A DNA stretch of 64,000 bases from Heyndrickxia sporothermodurans (GCA_016756695.1 CP066701.1:4353947-4417946), one strand, 5' to 3'. Counted from the first letter of the stretch, positions 18,624 through 28,670 are shown. Made by a program: numbers and translations. The notes: a model not told the origin generated them from the letters alone.

Positions 18624-19508
18624 ATGAAAAAATGGGTATTATCCCTTTCATTAGCAGCAGGAGTTATTGGACTAGCTGCATGTGGCAACAATGGAGATGT
18701 AGTGGTAAAAACAAAAGCTGGAAATGTAACAAAAGATGAACTGTATGAGGCAATGAAAGATAAAGTTGGGGACCAAGTCGTACAACAACTTGTTTTGGAA
18801 AAAGTTCTTTCTGATAAATACAAAGTTTCGGATAAAGAAGTTGATAAACAGGTAGATCAAACAAAAAAACAACTTGGTGATCAATTTGAAATGGCCCTTC
18901 AACAAGCTGGTATTAAAGATGAAAAAGAGTTTCGTAATAACGTAAAACTTGGTCTTTTACAAGAAAAAGCCGCAACGAAAGATTTGAAAATTACTGATAA
19001 AGATATAAAAGATTATTATGCAAATAGTATCAAACCTGATATTAAGGCGAGTCACATTCTTGTAGCTGACGAGAAAACAGCAAAAGAAGTTGAAGCTAAA
19101 CTTAAAAAAGGTGAAAAATTTGAGGATTTAGCAAAGAAATATTCTACTGACGGCACCGCTCAAAAAGGTGGAGACCTCGGTTGGTTTAATACAGGCAAAA
19201 TGGATCCAACTTTTGAAGCTGCTGCATATAAATTAAAGGTAAATGAAGTTAGTGAACCAGTGAAAACACAATTCGGTTATCACATCATTAAGAAAACCGG
19301 TGAAAAAGATAAAGCTCCACTAGATGATAAAATGAAAAAAGAAATCAAAGAAAAAATAAAAGCATCTAAAGTAGATCAAACAAAACTTGCTGAGGTTATG
19401 AAGAAAGAAATTAAAGATGCTAAATTAGATATTAAGGATAAAGATTTGAAAAAATCATTTGATAATGTATTAAATTCCGATACTTCAAGTTCAACATCTA
19501 AAAAGTAA
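18624..19508 (+). CDS. prsA: Foldase lipoprotein PrsA (peptidyl-prolyl isomerase)
   Basis: 294 aa. The lipoprotein signal ends in LAAC with the lipidated Cys20. The PpiC-type parvulin domain (ASHILVADEKTAKE to FGYHIIKKTGE) spans about residues 136-228. It is flanked by lysine-rich helical chaperone regions, with a serine/threonine tail. It folds secreted proteins outside the membrane. TTG at 18621 and ATG at 18624 are adjacent possible starts; I prefer ATG, 10 nt from GGGAG. Hpr represses prsA in B. subtilis as I recall, and hpr lies 5 kb upstream. Confidence 0.95.
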   Translation: MKKWVLSLSLAAGVIGLAACGNNGDVVVKTKAGNVTKDELYEAMKDKVGDQVVQQLVLEKVLSDKYKVSDKEVDKQVDQTKKQLGDQFEMALQQAGIKDEKEFRNNVKLGLLQEKAATKDLKITDKDIKDYYANSIKPDIKASHILVADEKTAKEVEAKLKKGEKFEDLAKKYSTDGTAQKGGDLGWFNTGKMDPTFEAAAYKLKVNEVSEPVKTQFGYHIIKKTGEKDKAPLDDKMKKEIKEKIKASKVDQTKLAEVMKKEIKDAKLDIKDKDLKKSFDNVLNSDTSSSTSKK

Positions 19509-19516
19509 TAGTAAAT

Positions 19517-19552
19517 AAAATGGGATTGTCTCTGAGACAGTCCCATTTTATT
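19517..19552 (+). terminator. Intrinsic terminator after prsA
   Basis: AAAATGGGA...TGTCTC pairs with GAGACAG...TCCCATTTT, a long near-perfect stem ending in a T-rich tract. It also lies at the 3' end of convergent yhaL. Confidence 0.88.
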
Positions 19553-19561
19553 TGCATCTAT

Positions 19562-19747
19562 TTAACCCGCTTCTTTTACATTTTTTCTTTTTTCTTTTTC
19601 TATTTCCATCCGTTCGATGTATTCTTCCCCTTCTTTTTCTATCCACTCTTGTTCAAGTTTTCGGTCTTCTCTCGCTGTTTTAACCGCCATAAAAGCACTA
19701 ACTGCAATTCCGGCAATAACGAAGTAAATCCAAATTGGCAATGACAT
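19562..19747 (-). CDS. yhaL: Sporulation protein YhaL
   Basis: 61 aa. One N-terminal membrane helix (LPIWIYFVIAGIAVSAFMAV), then a highly charged helix (REDRKLEQEWIEKEGEEYIE). This fits B. subtilis YhaL, described as needed for efficient sporulation. ATG start with GGGGAGAAG upstream. It lies convergent to prsA, as in B. subtilis. Confidence 0.8.
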   Translation of the reverse strand: MSLPIWIYFVIAGIAVSAFMAVKTAREDRKLEQEWIEKEGEEYIERMEIEKEKRKNVKEAG

Positions 19748-19834
19748 GTGCTTCTCCCCTTTTTAAGTTTGTCCTTTTTTTACAATGTATGCAAAAACAC
19801 GAACAAAATGACAAAATTATCGAGATTTTTAACA

Positions 19835-19875
19835 AAAAACACGTACGAAAATTAAATTTTCCATACGTGTTTTTA
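19835..19875 (-). terminator. Intrinsic terminator after yhaM
   Basis: AAACACGTA...AAAATT pairs with AATTTT...TACGTGTTT, with A/T runs on both sides. On the minus strand it follows the yhaM stop and ends in T. Confidence 0.75.
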
Positions 19876-19877
19876 CC

Positions 19878-20822
19878 TTAATTATGAAAACTTGGTTTAT
19901 AGAATGAACGATTTTCCAAAGCGAAGACTCGCTCGGAAAATTCACCTGGTTTCACATGGCGTAGTGCTCGGTCCATCATGTTCATTTTCGCATCAAGATT
20001 ATCGATATAATGAAGAATCTCTGCTTCTTTAATCATTGGTGGCTTCGCACTACCCCATTCAGGTTTCCCATGGTGACTCAAAACTAGATGTTTCAATACC
20101 ATTACTTCTTCGCCATGAATGCCTAACTCATCTGCTGCCTTCCCAATTTCATTTACCATAATCGTTATATGCCCTAATAAATTTCCTTCTACTGTATATG
20201 AGGTGGAAATTGGACCTGATAATTCTGTGACCTTTCCTAAATCGTGAAGAATAATTCCGGCATATAGTAAATCACGATCCAAGGAAGGATAAAGACTAGT
20301 AATTGCTTTGGCCAAATCGAGCATGGATACGACATGATAAGCCAAACCAGATACAAATTCATGATGGTTTTTGGTAGCCGCAGGATAAACAAGGAAATCA
20401 CTATTAAACTTTTTTAATAGATGTCTAGTAATTCTTTGGATATTTGGATTCTTCATTTCAAAAATATATTGTGTTATCTTGCTCGTCATTTCATCTTGAC
20501 TTACTGGTGCGGTTTCGAGAAAGTCGGAAATCGAGACACCATCTTGGTCCATGGCAGGACGTATTTGACGAATTCGTAATTGCAAACGACCGCGATAATT
20601 TTGAATATCGCCCGCCACCTTTACGATTGTTTCAGCTTTATAAGTTTGTGCATCCGATTCAGAAACATCCCAAAGCTTTGCTTCTATATCTCCAGTTTTA
20701 TCTTGTAAGTTTAAAGATAAAAACGGCTTCCCATTACTAGCAATTCCTTTAGTGCTATTTTTTATTAACAGAAATAGCTCAATTTGCTCCCCGACATCAA
20801 ATTGCAAAAGTCCTTTTGTCAT
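19878..20822 (-). CDS. yhaM: 3'-5' exoribonuclease YhaM
   Basis: 314 aa. N-terminal OB-fold (residues about 10-100, [23 protein letters not shown] strand pattern) and a C-terminal HD phosphohydrolase domain, with metal ligands in [11 protein letters not shown] (about 165) and ILHDLGKV (about 195). YhaM degrades RNA and single-stranded DNA 3'-5' in Bacillus. ATG at 20822 with GAGGGA upstream. It is downstream of yhaN on the same strand, 80 bp away. Confidence 0.92.
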   Translation of the reverse strand: MTKGLLQFDVGEQIELFLLIKNSTKGIASNGKPFLSLNLQDKTGDIEAKLWDVSESDAQTYKAETIVKVAGDIQNYRGRLQLRIRQIRPAMDQDGVSISDFLETAPVSQDEMTSKITQYIFEMKNPNIQRITRHLLKKFNSDFLVYPAATKNHHEFVSGLAYHVVSMLDLAKAITSLYPSLDRDLLYAGIILHDLGKVTELSGPISTSYTVEGNLLGHITIMVNEIGKAADELGIHGEEVMVLKHLVLSHHGKPEWGSAKPPMIKEAEILHYIDNLDAKMNMMDRALRHVKPGEFSERVFALENRSFYKPSFHN

Positions 20823-20902
20823 TATCGTTATCCCTCATTTTCTTCAAAATTTTATTTTCAAAGACTCTAGTTATTTCATATATTATAAGTATAGCATGTG
20901 TC

Positions 20903-23842
20903 CTATTTTAACATGGAATAACGATGTTCCTCATTAAGCATATAGATATTTTTTTGAGGAAATAACTGCAATATATGTTGATGGCATGTAAAATATATTA
21001 TTTGTGAGGTTTGGCTTCTAGCAAATAAAAGTTGTACAATTCGTTTCGTTCGTTCATTATCAAAGTTAACAAAACCATCATCAATAATAAGCGGAAATGG
21101 ATACTCGTCTTGTAATACTTCAACAAGTGCCAGTCGCAACGCAACGTATACTTGTTCAGCGGTTGCTTGACTTAATTCATCGGGTTCAAAGGTCAACTGA
21201 TCAACTCTTTCAACTAAAAATTGACCTGTCTGCTTTAAGAAAAGGCGAATATATTCACCATTAGTAAGATAACTAAGAAATTCCTCCGCTTTTTCCAACA
21301 CCTTTGGGAAGCGTTCCTTTTTCATTCGTTCCATCGTCCGATAAATGATTTCCTTTGCCAAGGCTATTTTTGCCCATTCTTTTGCTTTATCATTAAATAT
21401 GGATTTCGAACGATAGAATTCGTGTAATTTCTCGGTAAATGTTCCTCCATCCTCCAGCTGCTCGATCTCATACTTTACTGCAGCTAGATTTTTATGAAGT
21501 AGGGAAAGTTTTTCGTTATTGTTTTTTACATTATTTTTATTGATAGACAACTTTTCCTCCACCTCATTTAGCGAAGAAAACTGATCAACAATCGTTATAT
21601 TTTCAATATTTATTTTGTTATTTATCATTTTGAGATTTGCTTGAAGGGATTGAATTTCTTCATTATCCTTTCCACGTTTTCGAAAATCTTCGTTGTTCTC
21701 CACTCCCGCTTCATGTAAAAGATCTTTAATAGCTGTTTCAATAACAATGTGTTCATTTTTCCATTTTAAGTACTCGGTTTCTACATCTTCATTTTTATTG
21801 ATGATTTCACGGTAAATCAGTTTATTTTCCCTTTCTTTCAATAAACTGTTTTTGAGTCGGATGATTCCTTCTTCATTTGATAATCCATCGATTTGAAAGA
21901 TACCTAATATGTCCTTTAAATCACATTCCCAATTGGCAACTTTCTTAATTAATTCAGATTTTAGTGACTCTGAACGTTTTAAATGATTATCAAGTGCTGC
22001 TAATTCATTAAGTAATTCAAACGCATCGGAAAGCTGTTCCGGAGAAAAATCCTTTTGCAAACCAAGTTGCTCTTTAATATTTCCTAACTCCTCCTCAACC
22101 TTCTTCCAATCCCTTTTCCAAACAGTTACGTTCTGTTCCTTTTCTTGACATCGTGTCTGTTGATTTTCGATTTCGAGAACGAGCCCTTTCCATTGTTGTC
22201 GCAGTTTTTGTTGTTCGTCAAATAACTGTCCCTTATCACCTATTTTATTCATTTCTGCTAAAATCTTTTCTGCCTCAAATACATGATTTTTCTGACTCAC
22301 ATTATGTTCATTCGTCTTTTTATGATTTATCCAAACCGAAAAGCTAAGGATGATGATACCAATTAATGCCCCTGTCATATAGACAAATTGATTTGTTGAA
22401 ATACTCCATCCAAAAAATCCGATAAATAATAGGTAAAAAAGAACAGTTGGGAGATAATTTTCCTTTTGCTTCGGTTTCTTTGTCAGCTTAATGAACTTCA
22501 TCTGATCTTGAAGATGTTGATATTCCTTTTGGAGACTTATATATTTTTGTTGATTTTCCGATAATGCGCGATACTCGTCTTCATTTAGCAGTGCAGTTTC
22601 TAAATTTACACACTGATTCTCAAGTTCTTGAAGTCTTCTATTTTCTATTTCTAATTGTTTGTCTAATTCTTTTTGCAGAGATTTTAAATAATAATAGTCT
22701 TTTGTAGCCGATCGAATACGTTCTTTCATATCGATACTTAAATCGAGAAAAGGAAGATCACTCATATCATGAATATGAATTTTCCTTTTTATTACTTTCA
22801 TTTGTTCATTCCATTTAATGATTTCTTCTTCACGTCTAATAATTTCCTCTTGCCATTTGACAATTTGGGGCCATTTTTCAATCAGTAATTGTATGTTTTC
22901 TTCGTGCTCCGCGATCAATTTATTAGGGAGCACCTGTGTCAATTCTTTTTCGTACTCACTTTTTCTTACATCTAAAACGTATAATTGATTTGCGGCTACT
23001 TGAAGCTGATCTTCCAACTTTTCCATTCTTTTGAGCCCATCAATTGGAAATGTGACTTCTCCGATGTTGTTCAAACTCTGTAAAATCTCTCTTCTCTCTT
23101 GTAACAATACCCAATCCTGTTTTAATTGCTCTAATTTTTGAATTTCCAGTTGGGAAGCCGCTACTTTTCCCTGTAGTTCACTTATATCTTGAACGAGTTT
23201 TTGATAATCAAGTTGCAATTTTTCGTATGTTTGATTATATTGCATGCTTTTTTTAAATTCTTTCTCTTGATCTTTTAATGTTTGCAGCATTTCATTTAAT
23301 TCTGGTTTCCGCCCACTTGGCTTGAATAAACGATCAAGTTCTTTTTGGAGCTGTTGTTCCGATTTTACAATTGCATCCGTTCCAATCGTGCCGGCAGCGA
23401 TCAGGTACGTTCCAATGTCTTCTCCTTTTAGTTGACTGACTCCTTGAATTCCATGGATATTGAAAGAAAAAATGCTTTTGTACAACGCTTTATCCATATG
23501 TTTTAATAGATCTTTAAGTAATTCTTCCCCACCTTGGGTTCCATCTGAAAGTCTTACAGTAACGTCCCCTACTGCTTTTCCCTTTACCCTTTCAACCCAT
23601 ATATCACCGGATTTAGTTTCAAGCGTTATGTTGCCGCCATATTTCGTTCCTACCTTTGGTTCATAGCGAAGTTCTGATTGTTGTTTAGTAGGAAAGCCGA
23701 ATAAAATTCCGTGAATAAAGGCCATTAGTGTAGACTTTCCAGCTTCATTTACACCATAAATTACTTGTATTGAAGAAGATAAATTCATCTTCACATCGGA
23801 AAGCTTTCCAAATCCATATATATGTAGATTTTTTATTTTCAA
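20903..23842 (-). CDS. yhaN: SbcC/Rad50-like AAA ATPase YhaN
   Basis: 979 aa, TTG start at 23842 with GGGGGATGAG upstream. Walker A IYGVNEAGKSTLMAF near residue 30. A long coiled coil occupies most of the middle. The C-terminal Walker B/signature region contains ELSQATAEQVYVALRLAL and PLIIDDGFVNFD (about 905-945). Unusually for an SMC-like protein, residues about 465-510 form two hydrophobic helices (VLFYLLFIGFFGW and GALIGIIILSFSVW), so the coiled-coil apex may be membrane-anchored. It probably works with YhaO as an SbcCD-type nuclease pair. Confidence 0.88.
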   Translation of the reverse strand: MKIKNLHIYGFGKLSDVKMNLSSSIQVIYGVNEAGKSTLMAFIHGILFGFPTKQQSELRYEPKVGTKYGGNITLETKSGDIWVERVKGKAVGDVTVRLSDGTQGGEELLKDLLKHMDKALYKSIFSFNIHGIQGVSQLKGEDIGTYLIAAGTIGTDAIVKSEQQLQKELDRLFKPSGRKPELNEMLQTLKDQEKEFKKSMQYNQTYEKLQLDYQKLVQDISELQGKVAASQLEIQKLEQLKQDWVLLQERREILQSLNNIGEVTFPIDGLKRMEKLEDQLQVAANQLYVLDVRKSEYEKELTQVLPNKLIAEHEENIQLLIEKWPQIVKWQEEIIRREEEIIKWNEQMKVIKRKIHIHDMSDLPFLDLSIDMKERIRSATKDYYYLKSLQKELDKQLEIENRRLQELENQCVNLETALLNEDEYRALSENQQKYISLQKEYQHLQDQMKFIKLTKKPKQKENYLPTVLFYLLFIGFFGWSISTNQFVYMTGALIGIIILSFSVWINHKKTNEHNVSQKNHVFEAEKILAEMNKIGDKGQLFDEQQKLRQQWKGLVLEIENQQTRCQEKEQNVTVWKRDWKKVEEELGNIKEQLGLQKDFSPEQLSDAFELLNELAALDNHLKRSESLKSELIKKVANWECDLKDILGIFQIDGLSNEEGIIRLKNSLLKERENKLIYREIINKNEDVETEYLKWKNEHIVIETAIKDLLHEAGVENNEDFRKRGKDNEEIQSLQANLKMINNKINIENITIVDQFSSLNEVEEKLSINKNNVKNNNEKLSLLHKNLAAVKYEIEQLEDGGTFTEKLHEFYRSKSIFNDKAKEWAKIALAKEIIYRTMERMKKERFPKVLEKAEEFLSYLTNGEYIRLFLKQTGQFLVERVDQLTFEPDELSQATAEQVYVALRLALVEVLQDEYPFPLIIDDGFVNFDNERTKRIVQLLFARSQTSQIIYFTCHQHILQLFPQKNIYMLNEEHRYSMLK

Positions 23843-23886
23843 TTCTCATCCCCCATTTAAGAGTTTATTGATATTGGGATTAAACC

Positions 23887-23962
23887 TGAACCGTTCCTTT
23901 CCGCTGCAGGCACTTGCTTTCCGCTCCAATCCACTCAGCATGTTTATATTAAAATCAACAAT
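23887..23962. repeat. Dispersed intergenic repeat, copy 1 (between yhaO and yhaN)
   Basis: Begins TGAACCGTTCCTTTCCGCT and ends AAAATCAACAAT. The reverse complement of 33041-33100 matches it apart from a 20-bp insertion here (23906-23925), whose 3' end re-creates CTTTCCGCT. It separates yhaO from yhaN, genes that are otherwise closely coupled. Confidence 0.75.
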
Positions 23963-23976
23963 TCTATAGAAAAAGC

Positions 23977-25212
23977 CTAAGTGTTTGATTGTAAGAGTTC
24001 ATAAACCATTTGTTCGGCTTCATTGATCAACTCCTTCTTTTCTTCTTCTGAAAGAGTATCCAAATATCTGCTGCTGAGAATGTGGCCGAATAAATCGGTC
24101 GTCGCTTCGTCAAATACTTCCACCCTATTTAATTCAGCTATCGTTACCTCCAGTTCTTGTTTAAATGCTGATTCAACTTCCGTTACTAAATGATTGTCTA
24201 AATAATCTATTCGATAAGTCCAGACAAAGGATTCCTCATATTCTTCTCCATCTTGCAAAACCTCTAGCAATTCTCCATTTCGTATTTTATTAAGAGCATC
24301 CTTTTCTAATCCATCAATGTTCTCAATGTCAATTTGTAAAAGCATACCTTGTGTCGGTAAACGCAGATTTTCGATTTCCTTTTTACAAAGTCCGTATAAA
24401 TCCGAAAACGTTTTAATCGATGTTGCATCAAGGGTAAGATTCTCCCAAATAATATCTGCCGTTTCTATTTGCTTAAATGTTGTTTCATGCTCGGACAATT
24501 CCACGGCAAGACAGCCTTTTTTTCCTGATTCTTTTTTATGTCTTCCTTGAATATTACCCGGATAGACGATATAAGGATTATGTTCTGTATGGAGTACTTG
24601 CTGTTTATGTATATGGCCTAATGCCCAATAATCCAGCTTTTTTTCTATTAAATCGGAAATCGAAAAAGGTGCATATGGTTGATGTGCTGTGCTGCTTCCT
24701 TCACAATGACCATGTAACATGCCAATATGAAGATCAGCTCCATCAATTTTTTTATAATCATTAATTCTCTTTTCTTTGACATGTCTCTCAGGATAACTAA
24801 ACCCATATATATGTACTTTCACACCATCTTTCGAAATATATGATTTCATTTCCACTTCCGAAGAGAATAGATGAACATTTGGCGGCATTTCAATTGTCGT
24901 CCAGTTCCCGCCTAAATGGTCATGATTGCCATATAACACAAATGCCTCAATCCCTGCTGTTTGCAGTCTTTCCATTTGTCTTCTTAACCTTGCTTGGGCT
25001 TTAATACTGCGATCCTCACCATCATATAAGTCGCCACATATTAGTACAAAGTCCACATTCATAGAAATGGCGCTATCGACTATTTTTGTGAATGCGGAAA
25101 AGGTGCTTTCTTGAATTCGTTTAAAAATTGATTTAGGTAAATATTGCAAGCCTTTAAACGGGCTATCTAAATGAAGATCTGCAGTATGGATAAATCGAAT
25201 TTTCTTCATCAT
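23977..25212 (-). CDS. yhaO: Metallophosphoesterase YhaO (SbcD/Mre11-like)
   Basis: 411 aa. Calcineurin-type phosphoesterase motifs: HTADLHLDSPF (about residue 8), CGDLYDG (about 59), YGNHDHLGG (about 96), GMLHGHCEG and GHIHKQQ further on. The C-terminal region matches SbcD-like DNA repair exonucleases. Two adjacent ATGs (25212, 25209) follow GGTGGTGAG. The second has better spacing. It pairs with YhaN, whose ATPase would gate the nuclease. A 134-bp gap with a dispersed repeat separates the two genes. Confidence 0.9.
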   Translation of the reverse strand: MMKKIRFIHTADLHLDSPFKGLQYLPKSIFKRIQESTFSAFTKIVDSAISMNVDFVLICGDLYDGEDRSIKAQARLRRQMERLQTAGIEAFVLYGNHDHLGGNWTTIEMPPNVHLFSSEVEMKSYISKDGVKVHIYGFSYPERHVKEKRINDYKKIDGADLHIGMLHGHCEGSSTAHQPYAPFSISDLIEKKLDYWALGHIHKQQVLHTEHNPYIVYPGNIQGRHKKESGKKGCLAVELSEHETTFKQIETADIIWENLTLDATSIKTFSDLYGLCKKEIENLRLPTQGMLLQIDIENIDGLEKDALNKIRNGELLEVLQDGEEYEESFVWTYRIDYLDNHLVTEVESAFKQELEVTIAELNRVEVFDEATTDLFGHILSSRYLDTLSEEEKKELINEAEQMVYELLQSNT

Positions 25213-25274
25213 CTCACCACCAACGAATATATGTTCTTATATCTATTATAAACGATTTTTGTGAATATAAAAGG

Positions 25275-25306
25275 ATAAAAAAACACCCTCAAAATTGAGG
25301 GGTTTT
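25275..25306 (-). terminator. Intrinsic terminator between yhaO start and yhaP end
   Basis: On the minus strand CCCTCAATTTTGAGGG with flanking AAAAC/GTTTT, then seven T. It follows the yhaP stop and ends the yhaQ-yhaP transcript. Confidence 0.85.
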
Positions 25307-25313
25307 GGTAAGG

Positions 25314-26567
25314 TTATTCATTTTTAGATAATTGTAATGCTTTTTTTATGTTTTTCAATGAATTCGATTTGCCATACATGAGAACTCCGCCACGATAAAT
25401 CCGTGCTCCGATAATCGCCATAATGATAATTGATATAATTAATACGGCAACTCCAGATAATCCTACCCATAATGGTAAGTCGAGCATACCTACACGTAAA
25501 AACATAATCATCGGTGTAAAAAATGGGATATACGATGTTACCGTTACAAAGCCTGCAGAGGGATTGTTTAATCCGGACATTGCGATAAAAAATCCAATCA
25601 TAACGATAAATGTCATTGGCATCATCATTTGTTGGGCATCTTCAATCCGACTAACCAATGAACCTAGGAATGCGGCCAATGTAGCAAACAGCAAATAACC
25701 TAATAAGAAAAAGACGATGGCATAGATGATCGTTGAAGCCTTAATATCTGAGAAACCAAAGAATTCAAAGAATCCACCTTCCATTTCTCCTAGATTTTGC
25801 TTGATTGTAAAATAAGCAACCGCCAGCAAAAAGGCCATTTGTGTCAAGCCAAGCAACGCTCCACCAATAATTTTCGCAAACATTTGCTGTGTTGGTGAGG
25901 CACTTGATATAAGAATTTCCATGACACGAGATGCTTTTTCCGTAGCAATTTCCATTCCAACCATCGAAGCGTAAAAGATAACGGAAAAATAAATAGCAAA
26001 TAATAAAATATATACGAGTCCTCTTGCTTGAGCTAACTCTTCTGCTGATTTTGCATTGTTTTCAAGACTTACCTCTTTAAATGCAACCGGGCTATTTAAA
26101 AGGGCCAATTTATCAGCTGATAAGTTCAGTTGGGCCGCAGCCATACTTGCTTTTACCGTTTGTAATGCTTGCGCTAGCTGACCGGATAATTCTGTATTCG
26201 TTAAGGTAGGTGCCTTGTAAACCGCTTTAGGTAATTTGGATTGATCAAGTGAGATTATTAAATACGCTTTATATTTCTTATTATTTACCGCCTTTTGTAG
26301 ATCTGCTTCGCTTTTATCAACTTTAATTAACTGTATATCTTTATTAATCGATTTTAATTGTTGTTGAAGAGGATCAAAAACAGTGCTTGATTCATCAATG
26401 ACTGCAATTTTATCTTTTGTATCCCCTCCTGAGAATAGATCGATTATTCGATTCATATTTCCCAAAATTAACACGCCGATTAACATAATGACGGTTGTGA
26501 TGATAAATGATTTAGATTTTAATTTAGACATATATGCATGACCAAGCATAATTCCAAATCTATTCAT
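25314..26567 (-). CDS. yhaP: ABC-2-type exporter membrane subunit YhaP
   Basis: 417 aa from the ATG at 26567 (AGGTAGGTG upstream). One N-terminal membrane helix, a large extracytoplasmic domain (about residues 45-190), then five or six helices: the NatB/ABC-2 permease layout used for sodium or drug export. It overlaps the end of the ATPase gene yhaQ by 8 bp, so the two form one transporter. The substrate is unknown. Confidence 0.87.
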   Translation of the reverse strand: MNRFGIMLGHAYMSKLKSKSFIITTVIMLIGVLILGNMNRIIDLFSGGDTKDKIAVIDESSTVFDPLQQQLKSINKDIQLIKVDKSEADLQKAVNNKKYKAYLIISLDQSKLPKAVYKAPTLTNTELSGQLAQALQTVKASMAAAQLNLSADKLALLNSPVAFKEVSLENNAKSAEELAQARGLVYILLFAIYFSVIFYASMVGMEIATEKASRVMEILISSASPTQQMFAKIIGGALLGLTQMAFLLAVAYFTIKQNLGEMEGGFFEFFGFSDIKASTIIYAIVFFLLGYLLFATLAAFLGSLVSRIEDAQQMMMPMTFIVMIGFFIAMSGLNNPSAGFVTVTSYIPFFTPMIMFLRVGMLDLPLWVGLSGVAVLIISIIIMAIIGARIYRGGVLMYGKSNSLKNIKKALQLSKNE

Positions 26568-27459
26568 AAGAAGCACCTACCTTTTCAATGAATATATCAT
26601 TTAAGGACGGCTCTTCTAATTCAAATTTACGAATAAATCCTTTCCCATTGATTTCATTTAAAATCTGTTGAGCCGAATCTTCATTACTAATTTGTAAAAG
26701 AACGCCCTCAGCTGTTTTTTTACTTTTAACTACTCCAGGATAATTTTCTAAAAATGTTAAGTCAAAATCCGCATGAATCGTTATATTCTTCTTACCGAAA
26801 GATTTTTTTATTTCTCTTAATCCCCCATGGACTACAGGCTTTCCATGATGCATAATGCATAAATTTTCGCATAGTTCCTCAACGTGTTCCATTCGATGGC
26901 TTGAAAAAACAATTGTTGAGCCATTATCTCTTAATTCCGTAACTGCAGACTTTAAACTTTCTACATTTACCGGATCAAGGCCACTAAATGGTTCATCGAG
27001 AATTAATAGTTTTGGCTTATGTAAAACAGCTGCGATAAATTGAATCTTCTGCTGATTCCCTTTGGATAATTCCTCTACCTTTTTGTCCATGTATTCTGGA
27101 ACTTTAAATCGATCGAGCCAAATTGTCAATTCATTTAGTGCGTCTTGCTTACTCATTCCTCTTAATCTAGCTAAATAGACGAGCTGATCTTTTACCTTGA
27201 GCTTCGGATACAAGCCTCTTTCCTCTGGTAAATAACCGATAAAAGGGCTTGTAGAATAGTCAATCTTTTTTCCATTCCAAGTAATACTTCCTTCGTTTGC
27301 ATCCATTAATCCCAAGATCATCCGAAAGGTCGTTGTTTTTCCGGCACCATTCGCACCTAAAAAACCAAACATTTCTTTTTCCGGAATCGTAATGGATAGA
27401 TCATTGACCGCGGTAAATGACCCGAATCTTTTTGTAACATGACTTAAAGACAGTGACAA
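26560..27459 (-). CDS. yhaQ: ABC transporter ATP-binding subunit YhaQ
   Basis: 299 aa, TTG start at 27459 with GGGGGG upstream. Walker A GANGAGKTT (about residue 34), signature LSKGNQQKIQ (about 132) and Walker B LLILDEPFSGLDP (about 152) are intact, followed by the H-loop SSHRMEH and a regulatory C-terminal domain of NatA-like proteins. It energises YhaP. Confidence 0.9.
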   Translation of the reverse strand: MSLSLSHVTKRFGSFTAVNDLSITIPEKEMFGFLGANGAGKTTTFRMILGLMDANEGSITWNGKKIDYSTSPFIGYLPEERGLYPKLKVKDQLVYLARLRGMSKQDALNELTIWLDRFKVPEYMDKKVEELSKGNQQKIQFIAAVLHKPKLLILDEPFSGLDPVNVESLKSAVTELRDNGSTIVFSSHRMEHVEELCENLCIMHHGKPVVHGGLREIKKSFGKKNITIHADFDLTFLENYPGVVKSKKTAEGVLLQISNEDSAQQILNEINGKGFIRKFELEEPSLNDIFIEKVGASYE

Positions 27460-27644
27460 TTTTTTACCCCCCTATTGATAAATATATCTTTTCATTGCAT
27501 ACCTATTTCTTATACGACCACGTAAGAAAAAAGTTCCAAATATTTTTTTATTTCCATTACCGACATGTGATTTTCTATCAAATATGATGAATTATATGAT
27601 AAGATATTAATAGATTCTTATCTACCAAATGGAAGGGGTTAACA

Positions 27645-28367
27645 ATGGAAAATTTTTTTCCTATCGGTCTCGCATTTTCTTCAGGTGCACTTATCGTATT
27701 ATTAAAAATCATTGCAATTGATATTATTCTTTCTGGTGATAATGCTGTTGTTATTGCAATGGCGACAAGAAATCTACCAAAAGAACAACAAAATAAAGCT
27801 ATTTTCTGGGGAACCGGCGGAGCGGTTATTTTACGGATTATCTTTGCCATTATTATCGTTCAACTTTTAAAAATTCCTTATGTTGAAATTGTCGGCGGAC
27901 TTTTACTTCTTTGGATTGCCTTTAAAGTGCTTATCGGTGGAGAAGAAGACGTTCATGTAAAATCACAAAGCGGTGTGATGAAAGCGATTGGAACAATCAT
28001 TTTAGCCGATGCCATTATGAGCTTGGATAATGTTGTAGCGCTAGCAGGTGCTGCAAATAATCACATAGGTTTAATCGCTGCAGGGGTTGCGATTAGCATT
28101 CCTGTTATGATCTTTGGATCAAAAATGATTGTTAAAGCTATGAATAGATTTAGCTGGATTGCATATATTGGATCAGGAATTCTTGCATGGACTGCCGGAG
28201 AAATGTTAATGAAAGATGAAAAACTTTTGCAGCTTTTAAATATTTCTCACGGACCAATCACATATATTATTTCAGCACTTATTACAATCTTTATATTAGC
28301 GGCAGGGTATACCGTTAATCGTATCATTGATGCAAAAAGAGAGATGCAACACCAACACGTGCATTAA
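27645..28367 (+). CDS. TerC-family integral membrane protein
   Basis: 240 aa, seven or so membrane helices. The paired motifs IDIILSGDNAVVIA (about residue 25) and IMSLDNVVALAG (about 125), each with conserved acidic residues in the membrane, define the TerC family. Bacillus TerC proteins have been linked to manganese export and metallation of secreted enzymes. I cannot say which paralogue this is. ATG with AAGGGG upstream. No yybP-ykoY riboswitch is visible in the leader. It precedes yhzD by 26 bp. Confidence 0.82.
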   Translation: MENFFPIGLAFSSGALIVLLKIIAIDIILSGDNAVVIAMATRNLPKEQQNKAIFWGTGGAVILRIIFAIIIVQLLKIPYVEIVGGLLLLWIAFKVLIGGEEDVHVKSQSGVMKAIGTIILADAIMSLDNVVALAGAANNHIGLIAAGVAISIPVMIFGSKMIVKAMNRFSWIAYIGSGILAWTAGEMLMKDEKLLQLLNISHGPITYIISALITIFILAAGYTVNRIIDAKREMQHQHVH

Positions 28368-28393
28368 TATTTAAAAAGATGGGAGAGTTTATT

Positions 28394-28579
28394 ATGGGGA
28401 TTTATAAATTAACTGCTTTTGAACCAAATGGAGAGAAAATACTTGATGAATCATTTGAAGCGTCAAATGACAACGAGGCAAAGTCAAAAGGGGAAACGTT
28501 ACTGAAAGAAAAAGGTGCGATTGAAAAAACGCATCGTTGTACATCATCACAAGGTAAATTAATTTTATTTCATAGATAA
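28394..28579 (+). CDS. yhzD: YhzD-like small protein
   Basis: 61 aa from the ATG at 28394, which follows GGGAGAG. The sequence YKLTAFEPNGEKILDESFEA, then KTHRCTSSQGKLILFHR, matches the 61-aa YhzD family as I recall it. The function is unknown. It probably forms a two-gene unit with the TerC gene and is closed by a terminator. Confidence 0.75.
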   Translation: MGIYKLTAFEPNGEKILDESFEASNDNEAKSKGETLLKEKGAIEKTHRCTSSQGKLILFHR

Positions 28580-28587
28580 AGAAAACA

Positions 28588-28615
28588 AAGCACCCATTGT
28601 GGGTGCTTTATTTTA
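28588..28615. terminator. Bidirectional terminator after yhzD
   Basis: AAAGCACCCA pairs with TGGGTGCTTT around a 2-nt loop and is followed by TATTTT. It serves yhzD and, on the other strand, lies about 80 bp past yhaR. Confidence 0.8.
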
Positions 28616-28670
28616 AAAGAAAAGAAAGTATAAACTTTTTATGTCATCAGTCTTACAAAGTGTCCTGCAA

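Noticed and set aside
27490..27644. Manganese (yybP-ykoY) riboswitch before the TerC gene
   Set aside because: The leader is only about 150 bp, AT-rich, and lacks the paired GGGGAGTA-type loops I would expect.
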